64,000 nucleotides of DNA from Haliclystus octoradiatus. Its lineage: Eukaryota; Cnidaria; Staurozoa; Stauromedusae; Haliclystidae. Of the stretch, positions 37,458-50,279 are shown one piece after another (the stretch's first letter is position 1; the number at the start of each line of letters is the position of its first letter). The notes under the pieces were generated by a model. That model did not search any database, was not told the DNA's origin, and saw nothing but the letters and a program-made list of their open reading frames with translations. Both the position numbers and the translations under genes were made by a program. Location of the stretch: assembly GCA_916610825.1 (NCBI GenBank), contig OU744447.1, positions 19,685,563 to 19,749,562 of the forward strand, written 5' to 3'.

Positions 37458-40400
37458 TCTTCTCATAAACTGCATACTGTCTACGTGTAGACTAGACCCA
37501 AAAATACAAAGAGTCTGCATACAGTCTATGTGCAGACTAGAGCCAAGTCTTCCTACAGACTGCATACAGTCTACGTGCAGACTTGACCCAAAACTATCAC
37601 CAGTCTACGTACAGTCTACGTGCAGACTAGAGTCCAGTCGTATTCTGAACTGCATATAGTCTACATGTAGAATTGACCCAAAAATACCAAGAGTCTGCAT
37701 ACAGGCTAGGTGCAGACAAGAGCCCAGTCTCCCCTTTAACTGCATACAGTCTACGTGCAGACTAGACCCCAAACTATCACCAGTCTACGTACAGTCTACG
37801 TGCAGATTAGAGCCCAGCCTTTCTCAGAACTGCATACAGTTTACGTGTAGACTAGACCCAAAAATACCAACAGTCTGCATACAGTCTACGTGCAGACAAG
37901 AGCCCACTCTCCCCTTTAACTACATACAGTCTAAGTGCAGACTAGACCCCAAAGTATCACCAGTCTACGTACAGTTTACGTGCAGATTAGAGCCCAGTCT
38001 TCCTATGGACTGCATACAGTCTACATGCAGACTAGACCCCAAACTATCACCAGTTTATGTACAGTCTACGTGCAGACTAGAGCCCAGTCTTCATCTTAAC
38101 TTCATACAGTCTACGTATAGACTAGACCCAGAAATACCTAAAGTCTGCATACAGTCTACGTGCAGACCAGAGCCCAGACTTCCTATGGACTGCTTACAGT
38201 CTATACGTGCAGACTAGAGCCAAAACTATCACCAGTCTACGTATAGTCTACGTAAAGACTAGAGCCCAGTCTTCATCTGATCTGCATACAATCTACATGT
38301 AGTCTTGACCCAAAAATACCAAGAGTCTGCATACAGGCTACGTGCAGACAAGAGCCCAGTCTCCCCTTTAACTGCATACAGTCTACGTGCAGACTAGACC
38401 CCAAAGTATCACCAGTCTACGTACAGTTTACGTGCAGATTAGAGCCCAGTCTTCCTATGGACTGCATACAGTCTACATGCAGACTAGACCCAAAACTATC
38501 ACCAGTCTATGTACAGTCTACGTGCAGACTAGAGCCCAGTCTTCATCTGAACTGCATACAGTCTACATGTAGACTTGACCCAAAAATACTAACAGTCTGC
38601 ATACAGGCTACGTGCAGACAAGAGCCCAGTCTCCCCTTTAACTGCATACAGTCTACGTGCAGACTAGACCCCAAACTATCACCAGTCTACGTACAGTCTA
38701 CGTGCAGATTAGAGCCCAGCCTTTCTCAGAACTGCATACAGTTTACGTGTAGACTAGACCCAAAAATACCAACAGTCTGCATACAGTCTACGTGCAGACA
38801 AGAGCCAACTCTCCCCTTTAACTACATACAGTCTAAGTGCAGACTAGACCCCAAAGTATCACCAGTCTACGTACAGTTTACGTGCAGATTAGAGCCCAGT
38901 CTTCCTATGGACTGCATACAGTCTACATGCAGACTAGACCCAAAACTATCACCAGTCTATGTACAGTCTACGTGCAGACTAGAGCCCAGTCTTCATCTTA
39001 ACTTCATACAGTCTACATGTAGACTTGACCCAAAAATACTAACAGTCTGCAAACAGGCTACGTGCAGACAAGAGCTCAGTCTCCCCTATAACTGCATACA
39101 GTCTACGTGTAGACTAGACCCAAAATTACCAACAGTCTGCATACAGTCTACGTGCAGACTAGAGCCCAGTCTCCCCTTTAACTGCATACAGTCTACGTAT
39201 AGACTAGACCAAGAAATACCTAAAGTCTGCATACAGTCTACGTGCAGACCAGTGCCCAGACTTCCTATGGACTGCTTACAGTCTACGTGCAGACTAGAGC
39301 AAAAACTATCACCAGTCTACCTATAGTCTACGAAAAGAATAGAGCCCAGTCTTCATCTGAACTGCATACAGTCTACATGTAGACTTGACCCAAAAATACC
39401 AACATTCTGCATACAGGCTACGTGCAAACAAGAGCCAAGTCTCCCCTTTAACTGCATACAGTCTACGTGCAGGCTAGACCCCAAACTATCACCAGTCTGC
39501 ATACAGTCTACGTGCATACCAGAGCCCAGTCTTCCTATGGACTGCATACAGTCTACGTGCAGACTAGAGCCCAGTCATCTCATAAACTGCATACTGTCTA
39601 CGTGTAGACTAGACCCAAAAATACCAAGAGTCTGCATACAGTCTATGTGCAGACTAGAGCCAAGTCTCCCTACAGACTGCATACAGTTTACGTGCAGACT
39701 TGACCCAAAACTATCACCAGTCTACGTACAGTCTACGTGCAGACTAGAGTCCAGTCGTATTCTGAACTGCATATAGTCTACATGTAGAATTGACCCAAAA
39801 ATACCAAGAGTCTGCATACAGGCTACGTGCAGACAAGAGCCCAGTCTCCCCTTTAACTGCATAAGGTCTACGTGCAGACTAGACCCCAAACTATCACCAG
39901 TCTACGTACAGTCTACGTGCAGATTAGAGCCCAGCCTTTCTCAGAACTGCATACAGTTTACGTGTAGACTAGACCCAAAAATACCAACAGTCTGCATACA
40001 GTCTACGTGCAGACAAGAGCCCACTCTCCCCTTTAACTACATACAGTCTAAGTGCAGACTAGACCCCAAAATATCACCAGTCTACGTACAGTTTACGTGC
40101 AGATTAGAGCCCAGTCTTCCTATGGACTGCATACAGTCTACATGCAGACTAGACCCAAAACTATCACCAGTCTATGTACAGTCTACGTGCAGACTAGAGC
40201 CCAGTCTTCATCTTAACTTCATACAGTCTACGTATAGACTAGACCCAGAAATACCTAAAGTATGCATACAGTCTACGTGCAGACCAGAGCCCAGACTTCC
40301 TATGGACTGCTTACAGTCTACGTGCAGACTAGAGCCAAAACTATCACCAGTCTACGTATAGTCTACGTAAAGACTAGAGCCCAGTCTTCATCTGAACTGC

Positions 40401-41059
40401 ATACAGTCTACATGCAGACTACACCCAAAACTATCACCAGTCTATGTACAGTCTACGTGCAGACTAGAGCCCAGTCTTCATCTTAACTTCATACAGTCTA
40501 CATGTAGACTTGACCCAAAAATACTAACAGTCTGCATACAGGCTACGTGCAGACAAGAGCTCAGTCTCCCCTATAACTGCATACAGTCTACGTGTAGACT
40601 AGACCCAAAATTACCAACAGTCTGCATACAGTCTACGTGCAGACTAGAGCCCAGTCTCCCCTTTAACTGCATACAGTCTACGTATAGACTAGACCCAAAA
40701 ATACCTAAAGTCTGCATACAGTCTACGTGCAGACCAGAGCCCAGACTTCCTATGGACTGCTTACAGTCTACGTGCAGACTAGAGCCAAAACTATCACCAG
40801 TTTACGTATAGTCTACGTAAAGACTAGAGCCCAGTCTTCATCTGAACTGCATACAGTCTACATGTAGACTTGACCCAAAAATACCAACAGTCTGCATACA
40901 GTCTACGTGCATACCAGAGCCCGGTCTTCCTATGGACTGCATACAGTCTACGTGCAGACTAGAGCCCAGTCTTCTCATAAACTGCATACAGTCTACGTGT
41001 AGACTAGACCCAAAAATACCAAGAGTCTGCATACAGTCTATGTGCAGACTAGAGCCAAG
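37458..41059. repeat. 3,602-bp higher-order repeat, copy 2 of 2
   Basis: It repeats 33856-37457 in order. Differences noticed include ACCCCAAACTATCACC near 38037, where copy 1 has ACCCAAAACTATCACC; CTTCATCTGAAC near 38541, where copy 1 has CTTCATCTTAAC; and AAAAGAATAGAG near 39333, where copy 1 has AAAAGACTAGAG. The junction at 37458 places AGAGCCAAGTC against TTCTCATAAAC, and the copy ends where the array returns to CTTCCTACAGAC. Confidence 0.9.
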
Positions 41060-43283
41060 TCTTCCTACAGACTGCATACAGTCTACGTGCAGACTAGACC
41101 CAAAACTATCATTAGTCTACGTACAGTCTACGTGCAGACTAGAGTTCAGTCGTCATCTGAACTGCATATAGTCTACATCTAGAATTGACCCAAAAATACC
41201 AAGAGTCTGCATACAGGCTACGTGCAGACAAGAGCCCAGTCTCCCCTTTAACTGCATACAGTCTACGTGCAGACTAGACCCCAAACTATCACCAGTCTAC
41301 GTACAGTCTACGTGCAGATTAAAGCCCAGCCTTTCTCAGAACTGCTTACAGTTTACGTGTAGACTAGACCCAAAAATACCAACAGTCTGCATACAGTCTA
41401 CGTGCAGACAAGAGCCCACTCTCCCCTTTAACTACATACAGTCTAAGTGCAGACTAGACCCCAAAGTATCACCAGTCTACGTACAGTTTACGTGCAGATT
41501 AGAGCCCAGTCTTCCTATGGACTGCATACAGTCTACATGAAGACTAGACCCAAAACTATCACCAGTCTATGTACAGTCTACGTGCAGACTAGAGCCCAGT
41601 CTTCATCTTAACTTCATACAGTCTACGTATAGACTAGACCCAGAAATACCTAAAGTCTGCATACAGTCTACGTGCAGACCAGAGCCCAGACTTCCTATGG
41701 ACTGCTTACAGTCTATACGTGCAGACTAGAGCCAAAACTATCACCAGTCTACGTATAGTCTACGTAAAGACTAGAGCCCAGTCTTCATCTGAACTGCATA
41801 CAATCTACATGTAGTCTTGACCCAAAAATACCAAGAGTCTGCATACAGGCTACGTGCAGACAAGAGCCCAGTCTCCCCTTTAACTGCATACAGTCTACGT
41901 GCAGACTAGACCACAAAGTATCACCAGTCTACGTACAGTTTACGTGCAGATTAGAGCCCAGTCTTCCTATGGACTGCATACAGTCTACATGCAGACTAGA
42001 CCCAAAACTATCACCAGTCTATGTACAGTCTACGTGCAGACTAGAGCCCAGTCTTCATTTTAACTTCATACAGTCTACATGTAGACTTGACCCAAAAATA
42101 CTAACAGTCTGCATACAGGCTACGTGCAGACAAGAGCCCAGTCTCCCCTTTAACTGCATACAGTCTACGTGCAGACTAGACCCCAAACTATCACCAGTCT
42201 ACGTACAGTCTACGTGCAGATTAGAGCCCAGCCTTTCTCAGAACTGCATACAGTTTACGTGTAGACTAGACCCAAAAATACCAACAGTCTGCATACAGTC
42301 TACGTGCAGACAAGAGCCAACTCTCCCCTTTAACTACATACAGTCTAAGTGCAGACTAGACCCCAAAGTATCACCAGTCTACGTACAGTTTACGTGCAGA
42401 TTAGAGCCCAGTCTTCCTATGGACTGCATACAGTCTACATGCAGACTAGACCCAAAACTATCACCAGTCTATGTACAGTCTACGTGCAGACTAGAGCCCA
42501 GTCTTCATCTTAACTTAATACAGTCTACATGTAGACTTGACCCAAAAATACTAACAGTCTGCATACAGGCTACGTGCAGACAAGAGCTCAGTCTCCCCTA
42601 TAACTGCATACAGTCTACGTGTAGACTAGACCCAAAATTACCAACAGTCTGCATACAGTCTACGTGCAGACTAGAGCCCAGTCTCCCCTTTAACTGCATA
42701 CAGTCTACGTATAGACTAGACCAAGAAATACCTAAAGTCTGCATACAGTCTACGTGCAGACCAGTGCCCAGACTTCCTATGGACTGCTTACAGTCTACGT
42801 GCAGACTAGAGCAAAAACTATCACCAGTCTACCTATAGTCTACGAAAAGACTAGAGCCCAGTCTTCATCTGAACTGCATACAGTCTACATGTAGACTTGA
42901 CCCAAAAATACCAACAGTCTGCATACAGGCTACGTGCAAACAAGAGCCCAGTCTCCCCTTTAACTGCATACAGTCTACGTGCAGGCTAGACCCCAAACTA
43001 TCACCAGTCTGCATACAGTCTACGTGCATACCAGAGCCCAGTCTTCCTATGGACTGCTTACAGTCTCCGTGCAGAATAGAGCCCAGTCATCTCATAAACT
43101 GCATACTGTCTACGTGTAGACTAGACCCAAAAATACCAAGAGTCTGCATACAGTCTATGTGCAGACTAGAGCCAAGTCTTCCTACAGACTGCATACAGTT
43201 TACGTGCAGACTTGACCCAAAACTATCACCAGTCTACGTACAGTATACGTGCAGACTAGAGTCCAGTCGTATTCTGAACTGCA
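41060..43283. repeat. Shortened HOR, 2,117-bp type, copy 1
   Basis: From the TATAGTCTACAT marker at 41167 to the next at 43284 is 2,117 bp, or 47 monomers plus 2 bp. The next unit repeats it at the same offset. Compared with the 3,602-bp unit it lacks 33 whole monomers (1,485 bp). The 2-bp insertion is at about 41708. Private changes include ACATCTAGAATTG near 41175, AGAGTTCAGTC near 41152 and GACCACAAAG near 41910. The short stretch 41060-41166 links it to the preceding unit. Confidence 0.82.
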
Positions 43284-45400
43284 TATAGTCTACATGTAGA
43301 ATTGACCCAAAAATACCAAGAGTCTGCATACAGGCTACGTGCAGACAAGAGCCCAGTCTCCCCTTTAACTGCATAAGGTCTACGTGCAGACTAGACCCCA
43401 AACTATCACCAGTCTACGTACAGTCTACGTGCAGATTAGAGCCCAGCCTTTCTCAGAACTGCATACAGTTTACGTGTAGACTAGACCCAAAAATACCAAC
43501 AGTCTGCATACAGTCTACGTGCAGACAAGAGCCCACTCTCCCCTTTAACTACATACAGTCTAAGTGCAGACTAGACCCCAAAGTATCACCAGTCTACGTA
43601 CAGTTTACGTGCAGATTAGAGCCCAGTCTTCCTATGGACTGCATACAGTCTACATGCAGACTAGACCCAAAACTATCACAAGTCTATGTACAGTCTACGT
43701 GCAGACTAGAGCCCAGTCTTCATCTTAACTTCATACAGTCTACGTATAGACTAGACCCAGAAATACCTAAAGTCTGCATACAGTCTACGTGCAGACCAGA
43801 GCCCAGACTTCCTATGGACTGCTTACAGTCTATACGTGCAGACTAGAGCCAAAACTATCACCAGTCTACGTATAGTCTACGTAAAGACTAGAGCCCAGTC
43901 TTCATCTGAACTGCATACAATCTACATGTAGTCTTGACCCAAAAATACCAAGAGTCTGCATACAGGCTACGTGCAGACAAGAGCCCAGTCTCCCCTTTAA
44001 CTGCATACAGTCTACGTGCAGACTAGACCCCAAAGTATCACCAGTCTACGTACAGTTTACGTGCAGATTAGAGCCCAGTCTTCCTATGGACTGCATACAG
44101 TCTACATGCAGACTAGACCCAAAACTATCACCAGTCTATGTACAGTCTACGTGCAGACTAGAGCCCAGTCTTCATCTTAACTTCATACAGTCTACATGTA
44201 GACTTGACCCAAAAATACTAACAGTCTGCATACAGGCTACGTGCAGACAAGAGCCCAGTCTCCCCTTTAACTGCATACAGTCTACGTGCAGACTAGACCC
44301 CAAACTATCACCAGTCTACGTACAGTCTACGTGCAGATTAGAGCCCAGCCTTTCTCAGAACTGCATACAGTTTACGTGTAGACTAGACCCAAAAATACCA
44401 ACAGTCTGCATACAGTCTACGTGCAGACAAGAGACATCTCTCCCCTTTAACTACATACAGTCTAAGTGCAGACTAGACCCCAAAGTATCACCAGTCTACG
44501 TACAGTTTACGTGCAGATTAGAGCCCAGTCTTCCTATGGACTGCATACAGTCTACATGCAGACTAGACCCAAAACTATCACCAGTCTATGTACAGTCTAC
44601 GTGCAGACTAGAGCCCAGTCTTCATCTTAACTTCATACAGTCTACATGTAGACTTGACCCAAAAATACTAACAGTCTGCATACAGGCTACGTGCAGACAA
44701 GAGCTCAGTCTCCCCTATAACTGCATACAGTCTACGTGTAGACTAGACCCAAAATTACCAACAGTCTGCATACAGTCTACGTGCAGACTAGAGCCCAGTC
44801 TCCCCTTTAACTGCATACAGTCTACGTATAGACTAGACCAAGAAATACCTAAAGTCTGCATACAGTCTACGTGCAGACCAGTGCCCAGACTTCCTATGGA
44901 CTGCTTACAGTCTACGTGCAGACTAGAGCAAAAACTATCACCAGTCTACCTATAGTCTACGAAAAGACTAGAGCCCAGTCTTCATCTGAACTGCATACAG
45001 TCTACATGTAGACTTGACCCAAAAATACCAACAGCCTGCATACAGGCTACGTGCAAACAAGAGCCCAGTCTCCCCTTTAACTGCATACAGTCTACGTGCA
45101 GGCTAGACCCCAAACTATCACCAGTCTGCATACAGTCTACGTGCATACCAGAGCCCAGTCTTCCTATGGACTGCATACAGTCTACGTGCAGACTAGAGCC
45201 CAGTCATCTCATAAACTGCATACTGTCTACGTGTAGACTAGACCCAAAAATACCAAGAGTCTGCATACAGTCTATGTGCAGACTAGAGCCAAGTCTTCCT
45301 ACAGACTGCATACAGTTTACGTGCAGACTTGACCCAAAACTATCACCAGTCTACGTACAGTATACGTGCAGACTAGAGTCCAGTCGTATTCTGAACTGCA
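43284..45400. repeat. Shortened HOR, 2,117-bp type, copy 2
   Basis: It repeats 41167-43283, with the 2-bp insertion at about 43825 and the hybrid CACCAGTCTGCATAC monomer near 45117. Both this unit and the stretch just before it end with ACAGTATACGTGC and CAGTCGTATTCTG (near 43243 and 45360). Private changes include AAGAGACATCTCTCC near 44430 and ACAGCCTGCATAC near 45031. Confidence 0.82.
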
Positions 45401-46609
45401 TATAGTCTACATGTAGAATTGACCCAAAAATACCAAGAGTCTGCATACAGGCTACGTGCAGACAAGAGCCCAGTCTCCCCTTTAACTGCATAAGGTCTAC
45501 GTGCAGACTAGACCCCAAACTATCACCAGTCTACGTACAGTCTACGTGCAGATTAGAGCCCAGCCTTTCTCAGAACTGCATACAGTTTACGTGTAGACTA
45601 GACCCAAAAATACCAACAGTCTGCATACAGTCTACGTGCAGACAAGAGCCCACTCTCCCCTTTAACTACATACAGTCTAAGTGCAGACTAGACCCCAAAG
45701 TATCACCAGTCTACGTACAGTTTACGTGCAGATTAGAGGCCAGTCTTCCTATGGACTGCATACAGTCTACATGCAGACTAGACCCAAAACTATCACCAGT
45801 CTATGTACAGTCTACGTGCAGACTAGAGCCCAGTCTTCATCTTAACTTCATACAGTCTACGTATAGACTAGACCCAGAAATACCTAAAGTATGCATACAG
45901 TCTACGTGCAGACCAGAGCCCAGACTTCCTATGGACTGCTTACAGTCTACGTGCAGACTAGAGCCAAAACTATCACCAGTCTACGTATAGTCTACGTAAA
46001 GACTAGAGCCCAGTCTTCATCTGAACTGCATACAGTCTACATGCAGACTAGACCCAAAACTATCACCAGTCTATGTACAGTCTACGTGCAGACTAGAGCC
46101 CAGTCTTCATCTTAACTTCATACAGTCTACATGTAGACTTGACCCAAAAATACTAACAGTCTGCATACAGGCTACGTGCAGACAAGAGCTCAGTCTCCCC
46201 TATAACTGCATACAGTCTACGTGTAGACTAGACCCTAAATTACCAACAGTCTGCATACAGTCTACGTGCAGACTAGAGCCCAGTCTCCCCTTTAACTGCA
46301 TACAGTCTACGTATAGACTAGACCCAAAAATACCTAAAGTCTGCATACAGTCTACGTGCAGACCAGAGCCCAGACTTCCTATGGACTGCTTACAGTCTAC
46401 GTGCAGACTAGAGCCAAAACTATCACCAGTCTACGTATAGTCTACGTAAAGACTAGAGCCCAGTCTTCATCTGAACTGCATACAGTCTACATGTAGACTT
46501 GACCCAAAAATACCAACAGTCTGCATACAGTCTACGTGCATACCAGAGCCCGGTCTTCCTATGGACTGCATACAGTCTACGTGCAGACTAGAGCCCAGTC
46601 TTCTCATAA
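45401..46609. repeat. Partial HOR linking the 2.1-kb units to a left-type block
   Basis: It follows 43284-44500 in outline but lacks the 2-bp insertion. From about 45891 it agrees better with 36660-37380 and 40262-40980, including TAAAGTATGCATACAG (near 36657, 40259 and 45889) and GAGCCCGGTCTTCC near 46549. It ends at about 46610, where a CTTCTCATAAAC monomer is joined to the CAGGCTATACCCC monomer of the left-hand family. Confidence 0.75.
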
Positions 46610-48754
46610 ACTGCATACAGTCTACGTGCAGGCTATACCCCAAACTATCACCAGTCTACGTGCAGTCTACGTGCAGATTAGAGCCCAGTCTTCTTCTGAA
46701 CTGCATACAGTCTTTGTATAGACTAGACCCAGAAATACCTAAAGTCTGCATACAGTCTACGTGCATACCAGAGCCCAGTCTTCCTATGGACTGCATACAG
46801 TCTACGTGCAGACTAGAGCCCAGTCTTCTCATAAACTGCATACTGTCTACGTGTAGACTAGACCCAAAAATACCAACAGTCTGCATACAGTCTACGTGCA
46901 GACAAGAGCCAACTCTCCCCTTTAACTACATACAGTTTAAGTGCAGACTAGACCCCAAAGTATCACCAGTCTACGTACAGTTTACGTGCAGATTAGAGCC
47001 CAGTCTTCCTATGGACTGCATACAGTCTACATGCAGACTAGACCCAAAACTATCACCAGTCTATGTACAGTCTACGTGCAGACTAGAGCCCAGTCTTCAT
47101 CTTAACTTCATACAGTCTACATGTAGACTTGACCCAAAAATACTAACAGTCTGCATACAGGCTACGTGCAGACAAGAGCTCAGTCTCCCCTATAACTGCA
47201 TACAGTCTACGTGTAGACTAGACCCAAAATTACCAACAGTCTGCATACAGTCTACGTGCAGACTAGAGCCCAGTCTCCCCTTTAACTGCATACAGTCTAC
47301 GTATAGACTAGACCCAAAAATACCTAAAGTCTGCATACAGTCTACGTGCAGACCAGAGCCCAGACTTCCTATGGACTGGTTACAGTCTACGTGCAGACTA
47401 GAGCCAAAACTATCACCAGTCTACGTATAGTCTACGTAAAGACTAGAGCCCAGTCTTCATCTGAACTGCATACAGTCTACATGTAGACTTGACCCAAAAA
47501 TACCAACAGTCTGCATACAGGCTACGTGCAGGCAAGAGCCCAGTCTCCCCTTTAACTGCATACAGTCTACGTGTAGGCTAGACCCCAAACTATCATCAGT
47601 CTACGTGCAGTCTACGTGCAGATTAGAGCCCAGTCTTCCTCTGAACTGCATACAGTCTACGTATAGACTAGACCCAGAAATACCTAAAGTCTGCATACAG
47701 TCTACGTGCATACCAGAGCCAAGTCTTCCTATGGACTGCATACAGTCTACGTGCAGACTAGAGCCCAGTCTTCTCATAAACTGCATACATTCTACGTGTA
47801 GACTAGACCCAAAAATACCAAGAGTCTGCATACAGTCTATGTGCAGACTAGAGCCAAGTCTTCCTACAGACTGCATACAGTCTACGTGCAGACTAGACCC
47901 AAAACTATCATTAGTCTACGTACAGTCTACGTGCATACTAGAGTCCAGTCGTCATCTGAACTGCATATAGTCTACATGTAGAATTGACCCAAAAATACCA
48001 AGAGTCTGCATACAGGCTACGTGCAGACAAGAGCCCAGTCTCCCCTTTAACTGCATACAGTCTACGTGCAGACTAGACCCCAAACTATCACAAGTCTACG
48101 TACAGTCTACGTGCAGATTAAAGCCCAGCCTTTCTCAGAACTGCATACAGTTTATTTGTAGACTACACCCAAAAATACCAACAGTCTGCATACAGTCTAC
48201 GTGCAGACAAGAGCCCACTCTCCCCTTTAACTAAATACAGTCTAAGTGCAGACTATACCCCAAAGTATCACCAGTCTATGTACAGTCTACGTGCAGACTA
48301 GAGCCCAGTCTTCATCTTAACTTCATACAGTCTACATGTAGACTTGACCCAAAAATACAAACAGTCTGCATACAGGCTACGTGCAGACAAGAGCCCAGTC
48401 TCCCCTTTAACTGCATACAGTCTACGTGCAGGCTAGACCCCAAACTATCATCAGTCTACGTGCAGTCTCTTTGCAGACTAGAGCCCAGTCTTCCTCTTAT
48501 TTGCATACAGTCTACATGTAGACTTGACAAAAAATACCAACAGTCTACGTACTGTCTACGTTCAATATTAGATCCCAGTCATCCTACGGTCTGCATAGAG
48601 TCTACGTGCATACTAGAGCCCAAACTACCATCAATCTACATACAGAGTACGTGCAGAAAAGAGCCCAGTCTTCCTCTGAACTGCATACAGTCTACATGTA
48701 GACAGACCAAAAAATACCAAGTGTCTGCTTACAATCTAAGTGTAGACTAGACCC
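46610..48754. repeat. Displaced copy of 6.41-8.56 kb
   Basis: The correspondence is at a constant offset of 40,196 bp, including CAGGCTATACCCC near 46632, CATTTAT-type and TAAGTGTAG variants and the marker segment at 48460. Private changes include GACTGGTTACAG near 47378, ACAGTTTAAGTGC near 46932 and AAACTGCATACATTCTACG near 47782. A second homologue with the same order lies at 17273-18590 (offset 30,163). Confidence 0.84.
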
Positions 48755-50279
48755 AAAAATACCTACAGTCTGCATACAGTCTACGTGCAAACCTGAGCCT
48801 AGTCTTCCCATGAACTACATACAGTCTACGTGTAGACAAGACCCAAAAATTCCCAACAGTCTGCATACAATCTACGTGTAGACTAGAGCCAAGTCTTCCT
48901 TAGTTCTGCATATAGTCTACGTGCAGACTAGACCTCAAACTACCATCAATCTACGTACAGTCTATCTGTTCAGATTAGACCTCAGTCTTCCTCTGAAGTG
49001 CATACAGTCTACGTGTAGACTAGACCCAAAAATACTAACATTCTGCATACAGTCTACGTGCAGACTATAGCCCAGCCTTCCTGCGATCTGCACACAGCCT
49101 ACGTGCAGATTAGACCCAAAATATCATCAGTCTACGTAAAGTCTACGTGAATACTAGAGCCCAGGCTTCCTCCGAACTTCATACAGTCTACGTGTAGACT
49201 AGAGCCCAGTCTCCCCTTTAACTGCATACACTCTACATGTAGACTAGACCAAAAATACTAACAGTCTGCATACAGTATACGTGCAGACTAGAGCCAAGCC
49301 TCCCCATTAACTGCACTGCATACAGTCTATGTGTAGACAATACCCAAAAGTTACTACAGTCTGCATACAGTCTACGTGCAGGCAAGAACTCAATCTCCCC
49401 TTTACCAGCATACAGTCTACGTGTAGACTAGACCCCAAAATACCAACGGCCTGCATAAAGTCTAGGTGCAGACTAAAGCCCAGCCTTCCTACGATCTGCA
49501 CACAGTCTACGTGCAGATTAGACCCCAAACTATCACCAGCCTACGTACAGTCTACGTGCAGATTAGAGCCCAGCCTTTCTCAGAACTTTATACAGTTTAC
49601 GTGTAGACTAGACACAAAAATACCAACAGTCTGCATACAGTCTACGTGCAGACAAGAGCCCACTCTCCCCTTTAACTACATACAGTCTAAGTGCAGACTG
49701 GACCCCAAAGTATCACCAGTCTACGTACAGTTTACGTGCAGATTAGAGCCCAGTCTTCCTATGGACTGCATACAGTCTACATGCAGACTAGACCCAAAAC
49801 TATCACCAGTCTATGTACAGTCTACGTGCAGACTAGAGCCCAGTCTTCATCTTAACTTCATACAGTCTACATGTAGACTTGACCAAAAAATACTAACAGT
49901 CTGCATACAGGCTACGTGCAGACAAGAGCTCAGTCTCCCCTATAACTGCATACAGTCTACGTGTTACTAGACCCAAAATTACCAACAGTCTGCATACAGT
50001 CTACGTGCAGACTAGAGCCGAGTCTCCCCTTTAACTTCATACAGTCTACGTATAGACTAGACCAAGAAATACCTAAAGTCTGCATACAGTCTACGTGCAG
50101 ACCAGAGCCCAGACTTCCTATGGACTGCTTACAGTCTACGTGCAGACTAGAGCCAAAACTATCACCAGTCTACGTATAGTCTACGTAAAGACTAGAGCCC
50201 ATTATTCATCTGAACTGCATACAGTCTACATGTAGACTTGACCCAAAAATACCAACAGTCTGCATACAGGCTACGTGCA
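48755..50279. repeat. Fourth copy of the diverged block plus following HOR
   Basis: It corresponds to 18592-20116 at an offset of 30,163 bp. The diverged block occupies about 48755-49610 and is the most different of the four full copies: TTAGACCTCAGTC near 48976, CTATAGCCCAGCC near 49065, CTTCCTGCGATC near 49076 and AAAGTTACTACAG near 49347 set it apart. The TGTTACTAG monomer is at 49961. The order continues past 50279 into the 50.28-52.48 kb unit. Confidence 0.82.

Noticed and set aside
41175-41187. TCTAGA in ACATCTAGAATTG as a special site
   Set aside because: It is a single substitution in the common ACATGTAGAATTG monomer, seen once, with no further context.
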